In this document: positions 1 through 8,997 of the stretch, one piece after another
Numbering within the stretch: the first letter of the stretch is position 1
How the letters are laid out: each line of letters begins with the position of its first letter
NCBI GenBank assembly: GCA_947626355.1
Contig: CANQRV010000015.1
Span: forward strand, 1 to 47,737
Reading direction: 5' to 3'
DNA: 47,737 bases
From: an uncultured Muribaculaceae bacterium
GTDB lineage: Bacteria; Bacteroidota; Bacteroidia; Bacteroidales; Muribaculaceae
Program-made: the position numbers and the translations under genes
Notes under the pieces: generated by a model
The model's database searches: none
Told to the model about the DNA's origin: nothing
Seen by the model: the letters and a program-made list of their open reading frames with translations, nothing else

Positions 1-66
1 AAGTCTCTCCGGACTTTGAACATATATTAACATTTAACAATACAAATCCCAGTCAACATTTTTCAG

Positions 67-1371
67 GACGGGTCACTCCTCTTCCTCCCCATCCGCGGCT
101 CGCTCACAGTGCAGCCCGTCAACATCAGCAAAGCGTATTTCTGCGAGCTTCAGCGCGTCAACCAGTCGGCCATCAATCCGGCCTTCAACCTCATGTACTC
201 GCTCAAGCAGCAGGGCGACATAGAGTCGCAGTTCCGCTTCATGGAGCCCGACAAGGCAGCCGCGACGGTGGCGGCTCTCCATGCCCCCGTGCCCACCGAT
301 AGCGTAGCCGCGCCCTGGCTGAGGAAAGCTCCTCTCCCCGACGTCTACATCATATTGCTCGAGAGCTTTTCCTCCGCGCTCTTCCCCTCTCTCGACGGCG
401 AGCCTGTGGCCACCGGCCTCGACTCCCTGGCCCGCGAAGGTATAATGTTTGCCAACGCCTACGCCTCCGGCTACCGCACCGACCGCGCCATACCCGCCGT
501 CGTCAGCGGTTTCCCGGCCCAGCCCACCATCTCGGTGATGAAATACGTCGACAAGGCGGCCCATCTCCCCTCCATCCCCCGGCAGCTCGCTCCCCTCGGC
601 TACCGCTCGACCTATTATTACGGCGGCGACGCCGACTTCACCAACATGAGGGCCTACCTCATCAACAGCGGTTTCTCGCGCATCGTCTGCGACAAGGACT
701 TCCCCATCTCCAGCCGTCTCTCGAAATGGGGCGCCCCCGACCATCTCCTCTTCGAGAAGGCACTGGAGGAGCTCGCAAAAGACAAAGCAAAGGGACCGCG
801 CCTCACGGTGATACAGACCTCCAGCAGCCACGAGCCTTTCGACGTGCCGCGCAATGACCCGCGATTCGCCAACAACTCCAAGCTCAACGCCTTCGCATAC
901 GCCGACCACAGCGCCGCTGACTTCGTGAAGGGGCTGCGCGAGAAGGGACTATACGACAACGCCCTCGTCATCTTCGTGGCCGACCACTACGGCGTCTACC
1001 CCGAGAATCCCGAAGGGCCCCTCGCCCGCCATCATATACCGATGATTGCTGTAGGCGGCGCCTTGCTCCGCCAGGGCGTCAGGGAGGAGGCCCCCGTCTC
1101 GCAGACCGACATCGCCGCCTCGCTGACGGCCGCTCTCGGCGCCGACCCATCCCCCTTCACCTTCAGCAAGGATTTCTTCAATCCTGCCTCGCCCCACTTC
1201 GCCCTCTTCACGGCGCGCGACGCCTTCGGATATGTCGACGCCTCCGACACCGCCGTCTACAACATCGACGCCTCGCGCGTCACGTTTTCCGGCGGTCCCG
1301 GCGCCAATGAAGCCGCAGAGAAGGCCAAGGCCTCCCTCCAGCACATCTACCATATAATCTCCCGACTCTAA
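67..1371 (+). CDS. LTA synthase-like sulfatase, N-terminally truncated
   Basis: This is the extracytoplasmic catalytic domain of a lipoteichoic-acid-synthase-like (alkaline phosphatase superfamily) phosphotransferase. Counting from the GTG at 109, I see the metal-binding Glu85 in LLESFS, the nucleophile Thr124 in GYRTDRAIP, His241 in SSSHEPF, and Asp292-His293 in VADHYG. Homology appears to begin around position 67-76 (LLFLPIRGS), which in this family follows a membrane domain of several helices, roughly 200 residues. Here an in-frame stop at 28-30 and an AT-rich stretch before position 67 replace that domain. No good start codon exists: GTG at 109 is the first conventional one. The protein is therefore probably a remnant, or its 5' part was displaced by a rearrangement. 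The PAP2 phosphatase gene follows after 19 bases, suggesting a shared envelope-lipid role. Confidence 0.75.
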   Translation, partial: DGSLLFLPIRGSLTVQPVNISKAYFCELQRVNQSAINPAFNLMYSLKQQGDIESQFRFMEPDKAAATVAALHAPVPTDSVAAPWLRKAPLPDVYIILLESFSSALFPSLDGEPVATGLDSLAREGIMFANAYASGYRTDRAIPAVVSGFPAQPTISVMKYVDKAAHLPSIPRQLAPLGYRSTYYYGGDADFTNMRAYLINSGFSRIVCDKDFPISSRLSKWGAPDHLLFEKALEELAKDKAKGPRLTVIQTSSSHEPFDVPRNDPRFANNSKLNAFAYADHSAADFVKGLREKGLYDNALVIFVADHYGVYPENPEGPLARHHIPMIAVGGALLRQGVREEAPVSQTDIAASLTAALGADPSPFTFSKDFFNPASPHFALFTARDAFGYVDASDTAVYNIDASRVTFSGGPGANEAAEKAKASLQHIYHIISRL

Positions 1372-1390
1372 CCTCACACAGCATATTCCC

Positions 1391-2113
1391 ATGATAGATT
1401 TCCTCAACTCCCTCGACACAGCGGTCTTCCTCTTCTTCAACGGTCTGCACTGCGACTTCCTCGACCGCTTCATGTTTGTCTTCTCAAGCAAGTTCGTCTG
1501 GGTGCCCCTCTACGCCGCCCTGCTCCTCGTGCTGGTGCGCACGTTCCGCCCGCGCGTGATGCTGGTGTATCTGATCGGGCTGGTGGTGGCCATATGCATC
1601 GCCGACCAGACCTGCGCCACCCTCATACGCCCCTTCGTGGAGCGTCTGCGCCCCTCCAACCTCGCCAATCCCCTCTCCCAGTTCGTGCATGTGGTCAACG
1701 ACTACCGCGGCGGACGCTACGGCTTCCCCTCCTGCCACGCCGCCAACTCCTTCGCCATGGCCGTCTTCATGCTCTGCCTCATGCGGCGCCACTGGCTCGG
1801 CTGGGTGCTTCTGGTGTGGGCAATCGTCAACTCCTACTCCCGCGTATATCTCGGAGTGCACTATCCCGGCGACCTCCTCTGCGGAGCCATCATCGGCAGC
1901 GCCGCCGGCTTCGCCTGCTACAAGGTGGCCCACCTCTTCGACAAGGACTACGTCTCTGCCCGCGAGCGCTTCCACCGCCTGGTGGCCACGTTTCATCCCA
2001 ACCTCGTGCTTCCCGCCGGCGTCACCGTGCGCACCCTCGACATCACGCTCGCCCGCGTGGTGACCTGCATACTGCTGCTGACAATCGTATATATGGCGGC
2101 CAACGCCTTCTAA
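1391..2113 (+). CDS. PAP2 family membrane phosphatase
   Basis: A 240-residue multi-pass membrane phosphatase of the type 2 phosphatidic acid phosphatase family, which dephosphorylates lipid phosphates such as undecaprenyl diphosphate, phosphatidic acid or phosphatidylglycerol phosphate. All three family motifs are visible: a variant of KX6RP with Arg80 and Arg87-Pro88, the PSCH motif at 113-116 (PSGH variant), and SR-X5-H-X3-D at Ser150, Arg151, His157 and Asp161. About five hydrophobic segments surround them. The gene starts 19 bases after the sulfatase remnant and ends 19 bases before the CobW-family gene, so the three are probably cotranscribed. The sequence does not fix the substrate. Confidence 0.88.
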   Translation: MIDFLNSLDTAVFLFFNGLHCDFLDRFMFVFSSKFVWVPLYAALLLVLVRTFRPRVMLVYLIGLVVAICIADQTCATLIRPFVERLRPSNLANPLSQFVHVVNDYRGGRYGFPSCHAANSFAMAVFMLCLMRRHWLGWVLLVWAIVNSYSRVYLGVHYPGDLLCGAIIGSAAGFACYKVAHLFDKDYVSARERFHRLVATFHPNLVLPAGVTVRTLDITLARVVTCILLLTIVYMAANAF

Positions 2114-2132
2114 TATAAATGTCTGCAAGACA

Positions 2133-3413
2133 ATGAAAAGAATCGAAACTCCAGTGCTGCTTCTCACAGGATACCTCGGAAGCGGCAAGACCACTCTCCT
2201 CAACCATGTGCTCTCCAACCGGCAAGGCATACGCTTCGCCGTGATAGTCAACGATATCGGTGAGGTCAACATCGACGCCGACCTCATCCAGAAGGGGGGC
2301 ATCGTAGGTCAGGACCAGAGCGGCGACCTCGTGGCCCTCCAGAACGGCTGCATCTGCTGCACCCTCAAGACCGACCTCATGAAGCAGATCGCCGACCTCA
2401 TCGCCACAAAGAAATTCGACTACATAGTGATCGAGGCCAGCGGCGTCTGCGAGCCGGCCCCCATCGCCCAGACCATCTGCTCGATGGCCGACATGATCTC
2501 GCCGCGCGGCGCCGTTGCCGCCCCGAGGCTCGACTGCATCGTCACGGTGGTCGACGCCCTGCGCATGAAGAGCGAGTTCGGCTGCGGATATTCCCTCCAG
2601 CGTCCCGACATCGACGAGGAGGACATCGAGAACCTCATCATCGAGCAGATAGAATTCTGCGACATCATCCTGCTCAACAAGATCTCTGAGGTGAGCCGCG
2701 ACGAGGCGCGCCAGATCCACGCCATCATCCGCGCCCTCCAGCCGAAGGCACGCATCATCGAGTGCGACTACGCCGATGTGCCCCTCGACGACATCATCGA
2801 CACCCATCTCTTCGACTTCGAGAGCGTGGCCACCTCAGCCACGTGGGTCCATGAGATAGAGCGCGTGGTCGACGCCGAGGAGGAGGAACACGGCCATCAC
2901 GACCCTCATGAACACCACGGCCACGATGAGCACGACCATCATGACCATGAGCATCACCACCGCGACCATGACGAGGCCGACGGGCACGACGCCCACCACC
3001 ATCACCACCACCATCACCACGACGGCGAGGGTGAGGCCGATGAATACGGCATCGGCACATTCGTATATTTCCGCCGCAAGCCATTCGATTTCGACAGGTT
3101 CGAGGACTTCGTGGCCCGCGAGTGGCCCGCCAACATCATCCGCACGAAGGGAGTGATGTATTTCAGCCACAACCGCGACATGTCGCTGCTCTTCGAGCAG
3201 GCCGGCGTGCAGAAAAACCTCAAGGAGGCCGGCTACTGGTATGCCACGGCGCCCGACGACGAGCTTCAGGAGCTGATGCGTCAGGAACCCGGCCTGCGGC
3301 GCGACTGGGACGATGTCTACGGCGACCGCATGATCAAGCTCGTCTTCATCGGCCGCGACCTCGACCGCAAGGCTCTCGCCGGGCGCCTTGACAAGTGTCT
3401 CGCCGACTCGTGA
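2133..3413 (+). CDS. CobW/ZNG1-family GTPase, putative zinc metallochaperone
   Basis: A COG0523 GTPase of 426 residues that delivers or handles a metal ion, most often zinc. The N-terminal G domain has a Walker A loop GYLGSGKTT (residues 13-21), the family signature CICC at 73-76 and an NKIS motif (NKxD position). A very histidine-rich insert spans about residues 252-297 (positions 2887-3022), including a run of nine His, and separates the G domain from a CobW C-terminal domain (about 300-426). The His stretch is expected to store or sense metal. It follows the PAP2 gene closely and is closed by a strong terminator. The G domain assigns the family confidently; zinc rather than cobalt or nickel is an inference from the His loop and lack of cobalamin genes nearby. 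Confidence 0.9.
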   Translation: MKRIETPVLLLTGYLGSGKTTLLNHVLSNRQGIRFAVIVNDIGEVNIDADLIQKGGIVGQDQSGDLVALQNGCICCTLKTDLMKQIADLIATKKFDYIVIEASGVCEPAPIAQTICSMADMISPRGAVAAPRLDCIVTVVDALRMKSEFGCGYSLQRPDIDEEDIENLIIEQIEFCDIILLNKISEVSRDEARQIHAIIRALQPKARIIECDYADVPLDDIIDTHLFDFESVATSATWVHEIERVVDAEEEEHGHHDPHEHHGHDEHDHHDHEHHHRDHDEADGHDAHHHHHHHHHDGEGEADEYGIGTFVYFRRKPFDFDRFEDFVAREWPANIIRTKGVMYFSHNRDMSLLFEQAGVQKNLKEAGYWYATAPDDELQELMRQEPGLRRDWDDVYGDRMIKLVFIGRDLDRKALAGRLDKCLADS

Positions 3414-3442
3414 CCTGCGCCTGCAGAACGCTGAACCGATAT

Positions 3443-3483
3443 CCGCGCCTGTGTGTTAAGACTACATACAGGCGCGGCTTTTT
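3443..3483 (+). terminator. Rho-independent terminator after CobW-family gene
   Basis: A perfect 10-bp stem, CCGCGCCTGT (3443-3452) pairing with ACAGGCGCGG (3468-3477), is followed by CTTTTT. It lies 30 bases after the stop codon and separates this transcript from the flippase-like gene. Confidence 0.85.
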
Positions 3484-3510
3484 GCTGCCGCCGTAATAAT
3501 CCGGACTGTT

Positions 3511-4614
3511 ATGAACGAAAAGGCACAACCCTCTTTCCTGAAGGTGGTGAAAGGCGCGGCTACCCGGAGCCCGGGTGCCCACATCCGGGAGGTGCTCAGC
3601 AAGCTGCTGACCTACGGCATCCCGGCGGCGGTCTCCGTGCTGCTGATAATATGGCTCTTCCACAAAGTGGATTTCCGCGAGGTGATGCACGTCGTCGAGA
3701 CGCAGTGCGACTTCTGGTGGATAGCCCTCATGATGCTTATCACTACACTCTCCCACGTGATAAGGGGCGTGAGGTGGGGCATCCAGCTCAGGGGCGCGGG
3801 GCTGCCGCGGGTGTCCGTCATGACCGAGAGCGTCTCGATCTTCGGCGCATATGCCCTCAACCTCGTGTTTCCCCGTCTCGGCGAGGCCTGGAGATGCGTC
3901 TATATGGCGCGCCGGGAGCGCGCTCCCCTTTCCACCGTGATCGGCACCGATGTCGGCGACCGCTCCAGCGACGCCGTAGTGGTGGTGGCCCTGCTCGGCC
4001 TCGCGCTCATTGTGGCCCGGAGATACATGGAGAAATTCCTCACCCATTACTCGCTGGGCGAGCATCTCGCCCGTTTCACCCGCGACCCCTGGTTGTGGCT
4101 CGGGGTGATTGCCGGGGTCACACTGCTCTGGGCCGTGTGTCATTTCTTACGCCACTACCGTCTTGTAGAGAAGCTTGACGGCGACTTCCACAATATCTGG
4201 CATGGCTTCAAGGTGCTCTTCACCATGAAAGGCAAAGGGATGTATGTGGTGCTGACCCTGGGGATATGGACGTGCTACTTTCTCGAGACCTACGTCTGCT
4301 TCTTCGCGTTTCCGTTCACCCGGAGCCTCATCCATGACCCCGGCAGCGCTTACGGCCTCATTCCGGGGCTTGTGGTGTTTGTCTTCGGTTCCTTCAGCAT
4401 GGCCGTGCCCTCCAACGGCGGTCTCGGTCCCTGGAACCTCGCCGTGATGTTCGCCCTCTCGCTCTATGGCATAGGCGACACCGAAGGCACCGCCTTCTCG
4501 ATGGTGATGTGGAGCTGTCAGGCAGCCATGCTCGTGGCCCTGGGCATCTACAGCGCCGTCTATATCGCCACGCAGAAACGGCGAGCCGCGCCCTCAACGG
4601 CTCCGGGCCGCTGA
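3511..4614 (+). CDS. Flippase-like / lysylphosphatidylglycerol synthase TM-domain protein
   Basis: A 367-residue integral membrane protein of the UPF0104 (LPG_synthase_TM) family. After a basic cytoplasmic N-terminus of about 30 residues come roughly eight hydrophobic segments. The typical family features include HVIRGVRWGIQLR, NLVFPRLGEAWR and the conserved VPSNGGLGPWN near the C-terminus. Members act as lipid flippases or as the membrane half of MprF, but this protein has no aminoacyl-transferase domain, so a role in flipping or handling an envelope lipid is inferred. It starts 28 bases after a terminator, hence must have its own promoter, although I do not see a clear consensus. It converges on the efflux operon. 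Confidence 0.82.
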   Translation: MNEKAQPSFLKVVKGAATRSPGAHIREVLSKLLTYGIPAAVSVLLIIWLFHKVDFREVMHVVETQCDFWWIALMMLITTLSHVIRGVRWGIQLRGAGLPRVSVMTESVSIFGAYALNLVFPRLGEAWRCVYMARRERAPLSTVIGTDVGDRSSDAVVVVALLGLALIVARRYMEKFLTHYSLGEHLARFTRDPWLWLGVIAGVTLLWAVCHFLRHYRLVEKLDGDFHNIWHGFKVLFTMKGKGMYVVLTLGIWTCYFLETYVCFFAFPFTRSLIHDPGSAYGLIPGLVVFVFGSFSMAVPSNGGLGPWNLAVMFALSLYGIGDTEGTAFSMVMWSCQAAMLVALGIYSAVYIATQKRRAAPSTAPGR

Positions 4615-4666
4615 CAGGGCCCGGGGAAGACCCTGCCGGCGGCCCGGCGGCACTGAGGAAGGCAGC

Positions 4667-5845
4667 TCAGAGGCGTCCTCCCCGGAAATCGGCCAGAGCG
4701 GCCTGATAATCGTGTTCGGCCTCTATCACCTTGCGGTCGAGCTCCAGCAGGGGCATCAGCTGCGAGAGATAGTCGGTGACGGCTATATATCCCGTGTCGA
4801 ACTGCTTCTTCAGCCCTTCGCTGATGTCGCAGTCGTCGCGCAGACGGCGGCAGTCTCCGGCGAGTCCGGCGAGCGCCCTGGCCCGGTCGTATTTGAGCCT
4901 CAGGTCGGCCGTATAGGTCACCATCGCGTCGTCGAGTGCCGCGGCGGCAGCGGCCTTCGCGGCCTGCGAGGCGGCCACCCTTCCCCGGTTGCTCCAGAGA
5001 GGCACTGTCACACCCACGCTTACGCCGAAGTAATTGGCGTCTTTCACCATCTCGCTCGTGTATCCCACCGACAACGACGGAAGCCCCTCGCTGCGGCGCA
5101 GCGAGATCTCGCGGTCGGCCACGGCCACGCCGGCCCTGGCCGCAGCCACTGTCGGGTCGGCCGGCAGCGCCGTGGCGCACCATGCGTCGAAGTCGGCCGG
5201 CAGCGAATAGCCGAGATATCCGTCGGCATCCCAGTCGAGCCGCACACCCCCTCCCAGACTCGAGAGGGTGGCCATCGCGGAGGCCAGCTCGAGTGCGTTA
5301 AGCTCCGCCTCAGCCTCCATGTTGCGTCTGTCGATCCGTATCGAGTTGACATCCACCACCGTCATATCGCCGTGGGCAAGCGCCTTCTCGGCCGCCTCCA
5401 TCACCTTTGCGGTGTGGGCGAGCGCCGAGTCATACCAGCGCTGGAGCTTGCGGAGATACACGGCGCGCGTCATCAGCGCGTCCACCTCGTAGCTCTTTGC
5501 CAGCTCCGCGGCGTCGCCCGTGAGGGCCGACACCTCGTTGCGCGCCTCGGCCACACGCCGCTTCCCTCCCGAGAGGGTCGCGAAGTCGAAGCTCTGCGAG
5601 ACGTCGAGCGTCTTCTTGTCGGGCACCGCCGCAGGATTGCCCCACTGGTAGGAGAACTCCACCTCGGGGTCGGCCAGTGTCAGGCCGGTCATGTTTTCCT
5701 TCCGCTCGGCCGCGCTCAGGCTCCGCGCGGCGAGCGTCGCCGGATTGTGCGCTACGATGAGGCGCAACGTGGCAGTGTAGTCATTTGCGCCCCAGAGGGC
5801 CGTGGCTGCCGCCGCCGAGGCGGCGAGTGTGATCAGTCTTTTCAT
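4667..5845 (-). CDS. TolC-family outer membrane efflux protein (CzcC/CusC-like)
   Basis: A 392-residue outer membrane channel of the TolC family. It has a cleavable signal peptide (about residues 1-19, ending ALWGA) and the repeated long-helix organisation with Ala/Glu/Arg-rich coiled-coil stretches typical of heavy-metal efflux CzcC-type proteins. It is the last gene of the minus-strand efflux operon, 17 bases after the RND pump gene, and would give the trans-envelope pump its outer membrane exit duct. The predicted metal is not fixed by this subunit. Confidence 0.88.
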   Translation of the reverse strand: MKRLITLAASAAAATALWGANDYTATLRLIVAHNPATLAARSLSAAERKENMTGLTLADPEVEFSYQWGNPAAVPDKKTLDVSQSFDFATLSGGKRRVAEARNEVSALTGDAAELAKSYEVDALMTRAVYLRKLQRWYDSALAHTAKVMEAAEKALAHGDMTVVDVNSIRIDRRNMEAEAELNALELASAMATLSSLGGGVRLDWDADGYLGYSLPADFDAWCATALPADPTVAAARAGVAVADREISLRRSEGLPSLSVGYTSEMVKDANYFGVSVGVTVPLWSNRGRVAASQAAKAAAAAALDDAMVTYTADLRLKYDRARALAGLAGDCRRLRDDCDISEGLKKQFDTGYIAVTDYLSQLMPLLELDRKVIEAEHDYQAALADFRGGRL

Positions 5846-5862
5846 GTCCTTGATATGGTTGC

Positions 5863-8800
5863 TTACATTTTCTCAGAATTTCCGTTGTCGCGGGAGGGTG
5901 TCGGGCGGCGCTGCTCGCGGCGGGCATTCCACACATACACCACCGGAATCACGAAGCCGTTGAGCAGCGTGGAGGTGATGAGGCCGCCGAGTATCACCTT
6001 CGCCATCGGGCTCTGGATCTCGTTGCCGGGAGAGGCTCCCCCCGCTGCCAGCGGGATAAGGGCCAGCGCCGAGGTGAGCGCCGTCATCACTATGGGATTG
6101 AGCCTGTCGGCCGACCCGGTGCGCACGGCCTCCACGATGCCGAGGCCGCGACGTCGCAGGTCGTTGTAGCGGTCCACGAGCAGCATGCCGTTGCGCGTGG
6201 CTATTCCGAAGAGCGAGATGAAGCCGATGATGGCCGGGATGCTCACCACGCCGCTGCTCAGCGCTATCGCCACGACGCCTCCTATGAGTGCCAGAGGGAG
6301 GTTGAGCATCACGGCTGCCGACTGGCTCAGCGAGCGGAACTGCCCGTAGAGAAGCAGGAAGATGGCCGCGATGGAGCAGAGGGACGCCAGCAGAAGCACG
6401 CGCGAGGCGCGCTGCTCGCTCTCGAACTGTCCGCCGTATTCTATCCGGTAGCCGTCGTCGAGCCTCACGTCGCGCTCCACGGCCTGACGGATGTCGGCCA
6501 CGGCCCCGCGCAGATCGCGCCCCTCCACATTGACACTAACAACCGTGTTGCGCTCCAGGTTCTCGCGTCCCACCTCCGTGGGGCCGTCGGCGACGCTGAT
6601 CTCGGCAAGCGTGGAGAGGGGCACCTGCCCTCCAGCTACCACCACAGGCATATTGCGCACCCCTTCGAGCCCCTGCGCCAGACGTGGGTCTACCTTCACC
6701 ACGATGTCGGTCGCCAGATTGTCTTCATACACTTCCGAGACCCTCACCCCGCCGGATATCATCTCCACTGTCTTCGAGAAGTCGGCGAGCGTCATGCCGT
6801 AGCGCGCCAGGATGTCGCGGCGCGGAGTGATGCGGAGCTGAGGGCGCACGGCGCGCTGCTGCACAGTGACGTCGACGAGCCCGTCGATACCTTCGATGCT
6901 CTCCTTCACGCTCTTAGCCTCCGACTGGAGCTTGCCCAGGTCAGGGCCGAAGATCTTGATGGCGATGTTGGCGCGTGTGCCCGAAAGCATGGCGTCGATG
7001 CGGTGGGAGATGGGTTGCCCGATCTCCACATTGGCCCCCTGCAGGGCCTCCATCTTATGGCGTATCTCGTCGGCCACCTCCTCCTTGCTGCGGTCGGTGA
7101 GCCTGAAGGGGGCCTCGATTTCCGAGACATTCACGCCGAGAGCGTGCTCGTCGAGCTCCGCACGTCCGGTCTTACGCGCCACCTTCTCTATCTCCTTCAC
7201 GCTGAGCAGTATCTCCTCGGCCTGGCGCCCTATCCTGTCAGACTCCTCGAGCGAGATGCCGGGGAAGGCGCTGACATTGATGGTGAACGACCCCTCGTTG
7301 AAGGGGGGCAGGAAGCTGCGGCCGAACGTGAAGAAGAGCGCGAGGGCGCCCGCGAAGAGCACGGCGGCGCCGACGGCCACCCCCTTCTTATGCCCCAGCG
7401 CGAAATCGAGGGCCTTCGAGTAGGCGCCCTTCATCTTCACCACGAACTTCGGCTCCGAGGCCTTCAGTCCCTTCTCCGGCAGCAGCCACGTGCAGAGCAC
7501 CGGCGTCAGCGTCAGCGCCACGAGCGTGGACGCCACCAGAGAGATGATGAAGGCCACGCCGAGAGGCACGAGCATCCTCCCCTCCATCCCCTGGAGGAAG
7601 AAGAGCGGGATGAAGCTCACTATGATGATGAGCGTGGAGTTGAGGATCGGCATCCTCACCTCGCGAGAGGCGTCGAACACCACGTCGATCTTGCGCCGGC
7701 GCTCCCCTTCCGGCAGCTGCGAGTTGTGGCGCAGACGCTTATAGACGTTCTCCACATCGACGATGGCGTCGTCGACCAGCGAGCCTATCGCTATGGCGAT
7801 GCCGCCGATGCTCATGGTGTTGATGGTGAGCCCCATGATGTGGAGCGTCAGCAGCGTCATGATGAGCGAGAGCGGGATGGTGACTATCGAGATGAGTGTG
7901 GTGCGCGGATTCATCAGGAAGATGAAGAGGATGATGCAGACAAACACCGCGCCCTCCACGAGGCTGCGCTTGATGTTGCTAATCGAGCTGTCGATGAAGT
8001 CCTGCTGGCGGTAGAGATCGGTGTGGAGCTCCACGCTTTTCGGTAGCGTGGGCGCCAGCTCGGCGAGTGCCTTGTCGATTTCTCCGGTCAGTGTTATCGT
8101 GCCCGTGTCGGGCTGCTTGTTGACGGTGAGGAGCACGGCGTTCCTGCCGGCCACCGAGGCGCGTCCCATGGCCGGGGCCCGCGGGCCGGTGGTCACCTCT
8201 GCGATATTCTCCAGCAGTACGGCCGGAGCGTCGCCCGCGGCCGGCGCCACCACCGCCTTGCCGAGCTCAGAGGCATCGCGTGTGGAGAGCACTCCGCGCA
8301 CTATGTATTCGTTGCCGAAATCATCCACGGAGCCGCCGGTGGCGTTCACGTTCATCCCCTCGAGAGCGGCGTAGACGTCGCCCGGAGCCACGCCATACCG
8401 GCGCATCCTGACCGGGTCGAGCAGTATCTGGTATTCCTTCACGTCGCCGCCGATCACGGAGACCTGCGCCACGCCCCTTAGCCCGGCGAGACGCGGGGCC
8501 ACGCGCCTGTCGGCCAGCGTGCGCAGCTCGCTCCCCGACAGCGAGTCGGAGGTGAGCCCCACAAACATCACCTCGCCGAGTACCGAGGTCTGCGCCCCCA
8601 TCGAGGGGCGTCCGGCGCCCGTGGGCATGTCGACCCCGGCGATGCGTTCCGACACCATCTGGCGTGCGTGATACACGTCGGTGCCCCAGTCAAACTCCAC
8701 CCATACCACAGAGAAACCTGACTGCGAGGTGCTGCGGAGGCGCCTCATGCCCTGCACGCCGTTGAGTGCCGTCTCCAGAGGATAGGTCACCGTCTGTTCC

Positions 8801-8997
8801 ACCTCCTCGGTGGCCATGCCGGGTGCCTCCGTCATCACCGCCACAGTCGGGGCGTTGAGGTCGGGAAACACGTCGACCTCCATGCGGGAGGCCACGTAGC
8901 TTCCCGCTATCGCTATCACAATGGCCGCCGCAGCTATCAGCAGCCTGTTGCGCAATGAGAATGATATTATCCTGTCGAGCATGCTGTGGTCGGTCAT
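5863..8997 (-). CDS. Heavy-metal efflux RND pump, inner membrane subunit (CusA/CzcA family)
   Basis: A 1044-residue proton-driven RND transporter of the HME (heavy metal efflux) branch. It has a first membrane helix near residues 15-33, two large periplasmic loops, and the transmembrane motif AIAIGSLVDDAIVDVENVYKRL in helix 4, which carries the Asp/Glu residues of the proton relay and resembles the CusA form. The periplasmic stretch HRIDAMLSGTRANIAIKIFG corresponds to a metal-site loop in this family. There Ala occupies the position I align with a copper-site Met in CusA or a Glu in CzcA, so copper/silver versus zinc/cobalt/nickel specificity is open. The start ATG overlaps the stop of the adaptor gene by one base (TGATG), indicating translational coupling. 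Length is normal for the family. Confidence 0.93.
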   Translation of the reverse strand: MTDHSMLDRIISFSLRNRLLIAAAAIVIAIAGSYVASRMEVDVFPDLNAPTVAVMTEAPGMATEEVEQTVTYPLETALNGVQGMRRLRSTSQSGFSVVWVEFDWGTDVYHARQMVSERIAGVDMPTGAGRPSMGAQTSVLGEVMFVGLTSDSLSGSELRTLADRRVAPRLAGLRGVAQVSVIGGDVKEYQILLDPVRMRRYGVAPGDVYAALEGMNVNATGGSVDDFGNEYIVRGVLSTRDASELGKAVVAPAAGDAPAVLLENIAEVTTGPRAPAMGRASVAGRNAVLLTVNKQPDTGTITLTGEIDKALAELAPTLPKSVELHTDLYRQQDFIDSSISNIKRSLVEGAVFVCIILFIFLMNPRTTLISIVTIPLSLIMTLLTLHIMGLTINTMSIGGIAIAIGSLVDDAIVDVENVYKRLRHNSQLPEGERRRKIDVVFDASREVRMPILNSTLIIIVSFIPLFFLQGMEGRMLVPLGVAFIISLVASTLVALTLTPVLCTWLLPEKGLKASEPKFVVKMKGAYSKALDFALGHKKGVAVGAAVLFAGALALFFTFGRSFLPPFNEGSFTINVSAFPGISLEESDRIGRQAEEILLSVKEIEKVARKTGRAELDEHALGVNVSEIEAPFRLTDRSKEEVADEIRHKMEALQGANVEIGQPISHRIDAMLSGTRANIAIKIFGPDLGKLQSEAKSVKESIEGIDGLVDVTVQQRAVRPQLRITPRRDILARYGMTLADFSKTVEMISGGVRVSEVYEDNLATDIVVKVDPRLAQGLEGVRNMPVVVAGGQVPLSTLAEISVADGPTEVGRENLERNTVVSVNVEGRDLRGAVADIRQAVERDVRLDDGYRIEYGGQFESEQRASRVLLLASLCSIAAIFLLLYGQFRSLSQSAAVMLNLPLALIGGVVAIALSSGVVSIPAIIGFISLFGIATRNGMLLVDRYNDLRRRGLGIVEAVRTGSADRLNPIVMTALTSALALIPLAAGGASPGNEIQSPMAKVILGGLITSTLLNGFVIPVVYVWNARREQRRPTPSRDNGNSEKM

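Noticed and set aside
2794..3170. Long open frames opposite the His-rich part of the CobW-family gene
   Set aside because: They follow from the CAC/CAT codon repetition and GC-rich codon bias and have no protein-like composition.
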